Positions 49,364 through 56,422 of a stretch of DNA of 56,422 nt are shown in pieces. The first letter of the stretch is position 1; every line of letters starts with the position of its first letter. The stretch is from Phycisphaerales bacterium (lineage in GTDB: Bacteria > Planctomycetota > Phycisphaerae > Phycisphaerales > UBA1924): positions 1-56,422 of the forward strand of contig JADYYE010000169.1 of NCBI GenBank assembly GCA_020853815.1. Direction: 5' to 3'. The translations under genes were made by a program, and so were the position numbers. The notes beneath the pieces are model-generated. The model saw only the letters and a list, made by a program, of their open reading frames with translations, made no database searches and had not been told where the DNA came from.

Positions 49364-49729
49364 GACGGTCCACTCCTTTTGAGGGTTTTCCTTCGATGCC
49401 GCAGCGTACCAGCCACGTCGCTTGCTAGCGCGTCGATCGCGCGCCCGCCGAAAGGCACCCTCCTCAACCTGCCGTCGGCTCACCCCGGAGCGTTCATGGC
49501 ATCTGCGGCCCGTTCGATCCCGAACAATCTTCGGACACGGCCGCGCTTCTGAGCCGCGAAGCGCACGCCCTTCCCCTCCATGTCTCTCTGTGTGGGCCGC
49601 CCACGAAAACCCGTCGGCGCGGTACGCTGTGATACCCGCCGGGCACTCGGCCGCCGAGCCCGTCCGGTACTCTGTCCGTCGACCCGATCACGTCCCATCG
49701 TCGATCGGTGGTTGTAAGGGAGACCTTGG
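49364..49729. other. Intergenic region upstream of vgrG
   Basis: 366 bases between the divergent small membrane protein gene and vgrG. GGTACGCT at 49621-49628 and GGTACTCT at 49666-49673 look like -10 sites but have no clear -35. GC rises again along this stretch, marking the end of the lower-GC segment. AAGGGAGA at 49716-49723 is the vgrG ribosome binding site. Confidence 0.5.
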
Positions 49730-52700
49730 ATGCCCGGTGACGACGTCCAATTGAACCGCGAGATTGCCATCGCCACCGACGCCGGCGACGGGGCCTTCAT
49801 GCTCCTGGGGCTGCGCGTCAGCGAGGAGCTCGGCCGCCTCTTCCGCATCGAGGCCGTCGTCCGCGCCCAGCGCGCCAACATCAACCTCGACACGCTCCTG
49901 GGCACCAACGCCACCGCCCGCGTCACCGTCAAGCAGGGCGTCGAACGCTATTTCAACGGCATCATCAGCCGCATCTCGCGCTCCGCCGAAAAGAGCACCG
50001 AGCTCGATTACACCATCGTGCTCGTGCCGCAGATCTGGCTGGCGACCCGCGCGACCGACTGCTCGATCGCCCAGAACCTGACGGTGCCGGCGATCGTGAA
50101 GCAGTACCTCGAGCACTACGACGTCGTCGTCGACGACCAGCTCAAGGGCACCTATCGCTCGTGGGAATACTGCGTGCAGTACCGCGAGAGCGATTTCAAT
50201 TTCATCTCGCGCCTCATGGAGCAGGAGGGCATCTCCTACTTCTTCAAGCACGAGAACGGCGCCCACAAGATGGTCCTGTGCGACGACCCGCTCTCGCACA
50301 AGCCACTCCCCAACACCGCCGAGATCGAGTTCTACCCGCCCAATCCCTCCATGCCCCCGCCCTCCAACACCCTCTCGGATTGGAACTTCGACGCCGACCT
50401 CGAATCCGCCGGCGTCGCACTCAACGACTTCGACTTCAAGGCCCCGACCAAGAACCTCGTCACCACCCGCGGCGTGGAAGTGCCCGGCGTCGCCAAAAAG
50501 AGCTCCGTCTTCGACCATCCCGGCGAATACACCGAAGTCGCCGACGGCGAGGTCCAGGCCCGCGTCCGCGCCGAGGAGATCGCCGCCCACGCCCTGGGCT
50601 GGTCCGGCTCCGGCACCTGCCGCGATATCTACGCCGGCGGCACCTTCAAGCTCAAGGACCCGCGCGAGGTCCTCCGCGAGGCCGATCGCGGCGAGTATCT
50701 CGTCATCGCCTCCACCCTCATCGCCATCCAGAACCTCGACGAATCTGGCTCCGGCGGCGGCGGCTCGGTCTCCTGCTCCATCCGCGCGATCAAGTCCGAT
50801 CGCCCCTTCCGCCCCAATCGCTCGACGCCCAAGCCCGTCATCCCCGGCCCACAGACCGCCATGGTCGTCGGGCCCGACGGCCAGGAACTCCAGGTCGACG
50901 AGTTCGGACGCGTCCGCGTCCGCTTCATGTGGGACCGCTACGGCACCGAAAAGCCCGAAGACTCCTCCGTCTGGATCCGCGTCTCCCAGCCCTGGGCCGG
51001 CAAGAGCTACGGCGCCATGTTCATCCCCCGCGCCGGGCACGAGGTCATCGTCGAGTTCCTCGAGGGCGACCCCGATCGCCCCATCATCACCGGACGCGTT
51101 TACAACTTCGACAACAAGGTTCCCTACGCCCTCCCCGCCAACAAGACCATCAGCACCATCCGCACCGATTCCTCGCCCCACTCCGGCGGCTACCACGAGA
51201 TCCGCTTCGAGGACAAGGACGGCAGCGAACAGCTGATGATCCACGCCCAGCGCCGCATGGACCTCACCGTCAAGGCCAGCCTCTACGAGAGCGCCTACGG
51301 CAACCGCGAAGAAATCGTCGGTTACGAGGACAAGGGCGACCATAACACCACCGTCTGCGGCGACACCAACGACCACCGAAAAAAGGGCACCTTCTACAAG
51401 ATCGAAAAGGTCGTCAACAAGACCGTCGTCGAGGACGTCGTCGAAGACTTCCAGAAGACGCAGACCACCAAGGTCGCCGAGCGCTACACGCTCAACGCCA
51501 AGGAAATCGTCGAAGAGTCCAGCGACAAGCTGAGCTTGAAGAGCGGCAAGGTCACGGTCCAGGGCTCCTCCGGCGTCCATCTCAAGGCCGGCGACATCTG
51601 CATCGAGGGCACCCAGTCCATCAACCTCAAGTGCGGCGGAAACTTCGTCGTGATCGACGCCGCGGGCGTCACGATCAAGGGCAGCACCGTCATGATCAAC
51701 TCGGGCGGGTCCGCCAAGGCCGCCGACGGCCCGGAGAGCGCTGCGGACGCCACCATCGAGGAACCCTTCGATGCCTACGCCGCCACCACCGCCGTGCCCG
51801 GCAGCGCTTCGGGCTGGGGTGGCGGCGGAAGCTCGCGCTCGCGCACGACCCGCACCGTCACGATGGTCCACGCGCCCGATCCACCGCCCCCCCCGACACC
51901 CGGCACCATCGATCGCGGGCCGACCGGCACCGCCGACGAGATCGAACTCGTCGAGGTCGTCGAGGTCACGGGCACCAAGGCCGCTGGAACACCGACCGCG
52001 CCCACCGAGGCCCGGCGCCAGTACATCAACCTCAACCGCACCGTCTCGGGCAACCAGGTGAAAGAGAACGGGCGCGCCATCTTCATCAAGGCCAAGATCC
52101 GCTGGCGCGATTCCGCCAAGACCGATTCGCTGGCGGGCAAGAAGGTCCGCTTCTACAACGTGCCCGACGGCGGCAATCGCGCCGCCGCCCAGCTCAAGGA
52201 CACGCTCCGCTGTGGCTTCGACGGGCCCAACATCGCCGACGTCAAGGTCGAAACCACCCAGGCCGACGGCTGGACGCCCGTCATCGAGTTCCACACCTCG
52301 CGCTTCGGCGGCGACATCTTCAACCTCAAGGCCACCCTCGAAACAACCAACACCGGCGGGCTCGACGCCGGTACCTACACCGTCTGGCGCAAGATCCTCT
52401 ACGAGGTCGACAATATGGCCCGCCCGGGCGGCGGCAGCTACGCCGACATCTCCAACGGCATCCAGAACGACCTGATCGCCAAGCACGCCGGCGTGTTCAA
52501 TGAGGTCGTCGCCGTTGGACAGGACAGCACCCCGGCTCACAAACGCGTCCACGACACCAACGACGCCATCACCTTCGCCAACAACTGCGCTCAGGGAAGC
52601 GGGAACAACTACTTCCACCTCGTCTACGTCGACACCATCACTATGGGCACCGAGGACAAGTCGATCAGCTTCAATAATTTTACGTCGGGTCCGCCTGCCA

Positions 52701-53314
52701 ACCGACTCACCGGCTCCATCCCCGCACGCGACGCCGAGTTCTTCGCCAATGAACCCGCGTGGATCCGTTCCGCCACCTGGGTCGACGCCAACGACGCCAC
52801 CCGCACCGGCACCATCCCCGCCGCCAAGTTCTCCACGCCCCGCTCGACCGGCGAGTACGCACGCCCCGTCAGCGAAGGCGGGGACTACGACCGGTGGGAG
52901 TTCGACTTCGACCTCGGCGGTACCGGCATCAACAACGGCGATACCGTCAACATCACCATCAACTACCGCTGCCGAAACATGCTCAGCGGCGTGCAGACCG
53001 GCCAATCTACGACGGTCGGCATGCGCTTCCGCGAACGCCGCCGTCGCGAGAACAACGCCTTCGACGTCGCCAACGCGACCCTCCAGACCTCCGTCCACGA
53101 ATCCACGCACGCGTTCGGCCTGGCCTCCACCAAGCTCCCCACCGGCGCCGCCAACCCCGCCATCGACGGCTCCAACGCCCACTGCACCTTCAACGCCACC
53201 TGCGTCATGACCCCCGCGCTCCACGAGCACACCGACATGTGCCCGCGTTGCCAGGAAAACGTCCGCGCCCGAAACCTCGCCACCCTCCCCGTCGATACAG
53301 ACGCCGCGATGTAG
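49730..53314 (+). CDS. vgrG: Evolved VgrG (TssI) with archaemetzincin-like C-terminal zinc protease
   Basis: 1194 residues. The spike part is typical: gp27-like domain (about 1-370) with QYRESDFNFISRLMEQEGI near 150, gp5 OB fold (about 375-460) with DEFGRVRVRFMWDRYG and IPRAGHEVIVEFLEGDPDRP, and a beta-helix (about 530-665) ending in VTIKGSTVMINSGG. A Pro-rich linker (near 720) precedes a beta-sandwich-like segment (about 760-890) and an end domain with HESTHAFGL (1123-1131), His1151-Cys1152, CVM (1158-1160) and CPRC (1171-1174). HExxHxxG followed by HC, C-x-M and CxxC is the order seen in archaemetzincins, with a 20-residue insert before the third His. P. aeruginosa VgrG2b also ends in a zinc protease. 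The protease is probably a toxin delivered with the spike. Start ATG 49730 has AAGGGAGA upstream. Confidence 0.93.
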   Translation: MPGDDVQLNREIAIATDAGDGAFMLLGLRVSEELGRLFRIEAVVRAQRANINLDTLLGTNATARVTVKQGVERYFNGIISRISRSAEKSTELDYTIVLVPQIWLATRATDCSIAQNLTVPAIVKQYLEHYDVVVDDQLKGTYRSWEYCVQYRESDFNFISRLMEQEGISYFFKHENGAHKMVLCDDPLSHKPLPNTAEIEFYPPNPSMPPPSNTLSDWNFDADLESAGVALNDFDFKAPTKNLVTTRGVEVPGVAKKSSVFDHPGEYTEVADGEVQARVRAEEIAAHALGWSGSGTCRDIYAGGTFKLKDPREVLREADRGEYLVIASTLIAIQNLDESGSGGGGSVSCSIRAIKSDRPFRPNRSTPKPVIPGPQTAMVVGPDGQELQVDEFGRVRVRFMWDRYGTEKPEDSSVWIRVSQPWAGKSYGAMFIPRAGHEVIVEFLEGDPDRPIITGRVYNFDNKVPYALPANKTISTIRTDSSPHSGGYHEIRFEDKDGSEQLMIHAQRRMDLTVKASLYESAYGNREEIVGYEDKGDHNTTVCGDTNDHRKKGTFYKIEKVVNKTVVEDVVEDFQKTQTTKVAERYTLNAKEIVEESSDKLSLKSGKVTVQGSSGVHLKAGDICIEGTQSINLKCGGNFVVIDAAGVTIKGSTVMINSGGSAKAADGPESAADATIEEPFDAYAATTAVPGSASGWGGGGSSRSRTTRTVTMVHAPDPPPPPTPGTIDRGPTGTADEIELVEVVEVTGTKAAGTPTAPTEARRQYINLNRTVSGNQVKENGRAIFIKAKIRWRDSAKTDSLAGKKVRFYNVPDGGNRAAAQLKDTLRCGFDGPNIADVKVETTQADGWTPVIEFHTSRFGGDIFNLKATLETTNTGGLDAGTYTVWRKILYEVDNMARPGGGSYADISNGIQNDLIAKHAGVFNEVVAVGQDSTPAHKRVHDTNDAITFANNCAQGSGNNYFHLVYVDTITMGTEDKSISFNNFTSGPPANRLTGSIPARDAEFFANEPAWIRSATWVDANDATRTGTIPAAKFSTPRSTGEYARPVSEGGDYDRWEFDFDLGGTGINNGDTVNITINYRCRNMLSGVQTGQSTTVGMRFRERRRRENNAFDVANATLQTSVHESTHAFGLASTKLPTGAANPAIDGSNAHCTFNATCVMTPALHEHTDMCPRCQENVRARNLATLPVDTDAAM

Positions 53315-53335
53315 TCCAAGGCACGCCCGTGCCCA

Positions 53336-54289
53336 ATGCCCACGGTTGACCACATGCAGACAACCCAACCCGAACGCGTCGCGATCCCCTCCATCTTCGG
53401 CGATGGCGTGCCGCGCTGTCCCCAGATCCCCGCCAAAGCGGCGCTGATGCTGAACGTCGTGCCCGCCGCACGCGACGGCGCGCCCACCACCGGCGCGCTC
53501 GGCGCCGTCACGCTCACGCCGCGGCAGTCGCAGGTCTACGGCGCCAGGTCCGATCAGTTCCTGCGCCTCATCGCCTTCGATTCGCTCACCGGCCAACTCT
53601 GGCAACGCACCACCATGCGCCCGCACGCGGCCCCCATCGGTCCCGCCCGCGCCTTCAACCCCGCCAAGCCGCCGCGCCCCCCGTCGGGCGCGCTCGTCCC
53701 CGACGGCTTCGCCCACCAGTTCGCCGTCGACCTTCCCGCCGCCCTCTCGCTCCCCGCCGACGCCGCCCGCTACACCTGCGTCGCGTGGCTGGACGAGCTG
53801 GTGAGCGAAGCGAGCGTATGCCTGGTCGAGGAGAACAAGGCCCGCTTCGGCGTGCCGCCCGTCTCACCAGAGCCCGCCAGCGCCACGCCCGTTCATATCC
53901 GCGCCGTCGCCGGCTCGCCCGAGCGCGCGGACGGCAAGGTCGTTCTCAAAGCCGCTCCCTCCGATTCCGACGCCAAGATCGGGCGCGTGCTCGGTTCGAT
54001 CGGTCCGGGTGTGCTCCCCAAGGTCGCGCCGGGCGTGGCCGCCGCACCCAAGTACCTCGCCGTTCTGCTCGTCTCCGCGCTCACGCACCAGCTCGCGTGC
54101 AAGGTCGCGCGCCTTCCCGGCGCGCTCTTCGACGAATCCGGCTGCGGCGAGTTCGATTTCGAAGCGATCGACTTCTTCCCCGACGTCACGTGGCGCTACG
54201 AGAAGCCCGAGCCGTGCTTTGCGATCTGCGTCGCCGGCGGCACAGTCTCGAATGCCGTCACGATCATGCCCGAAGGCTGGAAGGACTGA
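53336..54289 (+). CDS. Unknown protein downstream of VgrG; candidate immunity or adaptor
   Basis: 317 residues. No domain is recognised. There is no signal peptide, though a hydrophobic run (KYLAVLLVSALTHQLACKV, near 239-257) could be a buried helix. Landmarks are VYGARSDQFLRLIAFDSLTG (near 68-87), a Pro-rich loop (about 106-120) and a C-terminal FEAIDFFPDVTWRYE. It starts 22 bases after the vgrG stop on the same strand and so is probably co-transcribed. Genes in this place usually encode adaptor or immunity proteins for the VgrG cargo; an immunity protein for a periplasmic protease should be exported, which is not seen here, so it may be an adaptor or a cytoplasmic inhibitor. ATG 53336 or 53354 could be the start; neither has a clear ribosome binding site. 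Confidence 0.65.
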   Translation: MPTVDHMQTTQPERVAIPSIFGDGVPRCPQIPAKAALMLNVVPAARDGAPTTGALGAVTLTPRQSQVYGARSDQFLRLIAFDSLTGQLWQRTTMRPHAAPIGPARAFNPAKPPRPPSGALVPDGFAHQFAVDLPAALSLPADAARYTCVAWLDELVSEASVCLVEENKARFGVPPVSPEPASATPVHIRAVAGSPERADGKVVLKAAPSDSDAKIGRVLGSIGPGVLPKVAPGVAAAPKYLAVLLVSALTHQLACKVARLPGALFDESGCGEFDFEAIDFFPDVTWRYEKPEPCFAICVAGGTVSNAVTIMPEGWKD

Positions 54290-54295
54290 TCGCGT

Positions 54296-54326
54296 TTGAC
54301 GCGAACCGCGCCGGCGCGGCTAAACT
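54296..54326 (+). promoter_or_regulatory. Candidate purE promoter
   Basis: TTGACG at 54296-54301 and TAAACT at 54321-54326, spaced by 19 bases, end about 20 bases before the purE start. The leader would be short, with AGGAG at 54336-54340 close to its 5' end, which leaves no room for a riboswitch. Confidence 0.5.
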
Positions 54327-54346
54327 GCCCGCGACAGGAGCCGCGC

Positions 54347-54907
54347 ATGGGCAAGAAGGCCGTGACACAAGCGAGTCCCGCTGAAAAACCGGGTTCGGAT
54401 TCCCAGATCGCGCCGCGCTCCGGCGTGCTGGTCGGTGTCATCATGGGTTCCCGTTCCGACTGGGAGACGATGCAGCACGCAGATGCGACGCTCGATGAGC
54501 TGGGCGTCGCGCACGAGTGCACGGTCGTCTCGGCCCATCGAACCCCGGACTGGCTCTTCGAGTACGCCGCGAGCGCCGAAGCCTGCGGCATCGAGGTCAT
54601 CATCGCCGGCGCCGGCGGGGCCGCCCATCTCCCGGGCATGTGCGCCAGCAAGTGCGTCATCCCCGTGCTCGGCGTCCCCGTCGAGAGCAAATCGCTCAAG
54701 GGCATGGACTCGCTCCTCTCCATCGTGCAGATGCCCGGCGGCGTGCCCGTCGGCACCCTCGCGATCGGCAAGGCCGGCGCGATCAACGCGGCGATCCTGG
54801 CCGCCTCGATTGTCTCGTCGTCGCGCCCCGAACTCCGAGAGAAGTTGCGTGCCTTCCGCAAGGCCCAGACCGACAAGGTGTTGAGCGATCGCGACCCGCG
54901 GAGGTAG
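54347..54907 (+). CDS. purE: N5-carboxyaminoimidazole ribonucleotide mutase PurE
   Basis: 186 residues. PurE converts N5-CAIR to CAIR in purine synthesis. The motifs are complete: [10 protein letters not shown] (about 33-42), the catalytic-loop [13 protein letters not shown] (about 62-74), [11 protein letters not shown] (about 87-98), and the [20 protein letters not shown] segment. This is a class I PurE, which agrees with the presence of purK. A 22-residue N-terminal extension ([16 protein letters not shown] onward) precedes the core. ATG 54347 follows CAGGAG with 6 bases between. The nearby purK is on the opposite strand, so this is not the usual purEK operon. Confidence 0.96.
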   Translation: MGKKAVTQASPAEKPGSDSQIAPRSGVLVGVIMGSRSDWETMQHADATLDELGVAHECTVVSAHRTPDWLFEYAASAEACGIEVIIAGAGGAAHLPGMCASKCVIPVLGVPVESKSLKGMDSLLSIVQMPGGVPVGTLAIGKAGAINAAILAASIVSSSRPELREKLRAFRKAQTDKVLSDRDPRR

Positions 54908-54979
54908 ACGACGTCGAAACGACCCCCGCGTCCCTCGGCGTTCCCGCCCATCCGTCCGGGTTTGCCGCGGCGAGTGTTG

Positions 54980-56101
54980 TTACGACAGTACGTTCACCGA
55001 ATCCGCCAGCGCCTCGACGCGAGGCAGCGCGTGCAGCAATTCCTCACGCGTGTCGCGGCGCACGGTCAGGTGCCCGACCTTGCGCCCCGGGCGCGGCTCC
55101 TTGGCGTAGTGGTGCAGGTGTGCGCCCGGGATCGACATCGCCGCGGCACGCTCGGGAAGCCCGCCGATCAGGTTGACCATCGCGCTGTGCCCGACGGGCG
55201 CGGTCGAGCCGAGCGGCAGGCCGCCGATCGCGCGCAGGTGATTCTCGAACTGGCTTGTCTCCGCGCCCTCGATGGTCCAGTGCCCGGAGTTGTGGACGCG
55301 CGGCGCGATCTCATTGGCGATGAGGCGTGCGCCGGCTCCCTCGCCCTCGACGAAGAACTCGACGGCCAGCACGCCGACGTAGTCCAGGGCCCTGGCGATC
55401 GCGCCGGCGTGCTCACGGGCGCTGCGTTCGAGATGCTCCGGCCAGTCCGACGGCGCGATGGATCGCTTCAGAATGCCCTTGGTGTGGACGTTCTCGACGA
55501 GCGGATAGAACGCGGTTGATCCGTCGAGCCCGCGCACGCACACCATCGACGCCTCGCGCGAAAACGCGATCCGGCGCTCGAGCACGCAGGGCTGCTCCCG
55601 GACCGCTCGCCATGCCGCAACGAGCGACGCGTCGTCGGCGTGGTCAAGGCGGGCCTGGCCCTTGCCGTCGTAGCCCAGGCGGCAGGTCTTCATGATCGCG
55701 GGCGTACCGACGCGCTCGGCGGCGGCCCGCAGCTCATCGAGCGTGCGCACGATCGCGAACATAGGCACGGGGATCGAGAGCGACGTGAAGAGTGCTTTTT
55801 CGTTCGCCCGATCCTGGCCCGTCGCGAACGCGCGAGGTCCGGGGCGCACGGGGACTCGGGGCGCGAGCGATTCGAGGGCGGCGACCGGGACGTTCTCAAA
55901 CTCGCAGGTGACCAGGTCCAGACCGCGTGCGAATCGATCAAGGGCGGCGGCATCGTCGTAGCGTCCGACGATGAGCTCGCCGCAGTCGCGCGAGGGTGAT
56001 TCGGGCGCGGGGTCCAGGAAGCGGAAGCGCAGGGCGAGCGGGAGACCGGCGAGCGCGGTCATGCGCGCGAGCTGTCCGCCGCCGAGGATGCCGATGAGCA
56101 T
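54980..56101 (-). CDS. purK: N5-carboxyaminoimidazole ribonucleotide synthase PurK
   Basis: 373 residues, an ATP-grasp enzyme that makes N5-CAIR from AIR, bicarbonate and ATP for PurE. The start MLIGILGGGQLARM is the typical PurK dinucleotide-like fold. CEFENVP is near residue 65, KTCRLGYDGKGQ (about 141-152) forms the ATP-grasp loop, and VEFFVEGEG and NEIAPRVHNSGHWTIEGA (about 262-280) carry metal and AIR ligands. It faces purE with 72 bases between the stops; no intrinsic terminator is apparent there. The gene's start lies 321 bases from the right end of the window. Confidence 0.96.
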   Translation of the reverse strand: MLIGILGGGQLARMTALAGLPLALRFRFLDPAPESPSRDCGELIVGRYDDAAALDRFARGLDLVTCEFENVPVAALESLAPRVPVRPGPRAFATGQDRANEKALFTSLSIPVPMFAIVRTLDELRAAAERVGTPAIMKTCRLGYDGKGQARLDHADDASLVAAWRAVREQPCVLERRIAFSREASMVCVRGLDGSTAFYPLVENVHTKGILKRSIAPSDWPEHLERSAREHAGAIARALDYVGVLAVEFFVEGEGAGARLIANEIAPRVHNSGHWTIEGAETSQFENHLRAIGGLPLGSTAPVGHSAMVNLIGGLPERAAAMSIPGAHLHHYAKEPRPGRKVGHLTVRRDTREELLHALPRVEALADSVNVLS

Positions 56102-56422
56102 GGGGTGAGGATAGGGATGGATGGGTGGGGCCTCCGCGCGGGGTGAGGCCGTAGTGGTTGGGTTACGCGCCCCGTCCCCGTCCGGCGTATGGACTTGTCA
56201 AAGAGCGGCGGGGAACACACGCACTCTCCAAACGGCTCTCCACCCAGGGGGCGGACGGACACTTTGGTGCGCACGGAGGCGGTGGTAAGTAGGCACTAGA
56301 GCGCCTTGAGCCCAAATCTAGCGCTGTTCGGCGCACGGACGGGTTGCGCCAGGCGTGGTGATGCGGTAGGTTCCCTTTCTGGTGGGAAGAAAGGGAGTCG
56401 TTTGATGGCGGCGCCGTAGTCG
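56102..56422. other. Right-end non-coding stretch
   Basis: The last 321 bases hold the purK upstream region on the minus strand. An ATG at 56405, with GAAAGGGAG upstream, looks like a gene start but meets TAG after four codons. The sequence ggcactagagcgcc near 56293 recalls the heptamer words near the liv genes. No other gene is supported. Confidence 0.5.

Noticed and set aside
49688..53716. Long minus-strand frame opposite vgrG
   Set aside because: Gly/Val/Asp-rich shadow text; the plus-strand VgrG motifs are unambiguous.
56405..56419. Start of a gene at the right end
   Set aside because: ATG 56405 has a good ribosome binding site but reaches TAG after four codons.

Overview
The window is GC-rich (well under half A/T almost everywhere), with short AT-poorer intergenic gaps filled by heptamer and octamer tandem arrays. 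Gene content and architecture (formylglycine-generating-enzyme-like domains fused to type VI regulators, a giant two-partner-secreted adhesin, a divergent TssJ-like lipoprotein) point to a Gram-negative planctomycete, probably of the Phycisphaerae. That placement is inference from gene style; no marker gene for taxonomy is present.

Layout. (1) 1-3114: the end of a branched-chain amino acid ABC importer operon, livM-livG-livF, with tandem repeats before livM and between livG and livF. (2) 3225-22154: first half of a type VI secretion system (T6SS): a large unknown protein with a kinase-like C-terminal patch, a TssJ-like lipoprotein, a PpkA-like pseudokinase with a periplasmic TagR/FGE-like end, a small antisense lipoprotein, a possible FHA-less TagH remnant, tssK, tssL, tssM, and a TagF-like protein that also ends in a TagR/FGE-like domain. 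(3) 22431-36085: a two-partner secretion pair, a TpsB outer-membrane transporter and a 3829-residue TpsA adhesin, sitting inside the T6SS locus. (4) 36149-47555: second half of the T6SS: tssA, tssB, tssC, hcp, tagJ, tssE, tssF, tssG, tssH. (5) 47568-54289: the payload region: a lower-GC gene with the zinc-site pattern of an M15/LAS peptidoglycan peptidase, a 60-residue membrane protein on the other strand, an evolved VgrG ending in an archaemetzincin-like zinc protease, and an unknown gene directly downstream of it. (6) 54347-56101: purE and purK, facing each other. The last 320 bases hold no gene that I can support.

How it works together. All 13 core T6SS components can be assigned if the lipoprotein at 5332 is TssJ: membrane complex (TssJLM), baseplate (TssAEFGK), sheath (TssBC), tube (Hcp), spike (VgrG) and sheath-recycling ATPase (TssH). 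The regulation looks rewired. In Pseudomonas, the kinase PpkA is switched by the separate periplasmic FGE-like protein TagR, phosphorylates the FHA protein, and acts against the repressor TagF. Here the kinase has lost the catalytic Asp, the TagH-like protein lacks an FHA domain, and TagR-like domains are fused in cis, through a membrane segment and a shared helical module, both to the kinase-like protein and to TagF. This suggests an envelope-sensing control that does not use phosphothreonine. The two zinc-peptidase candidates next to the spike are the likely payload.
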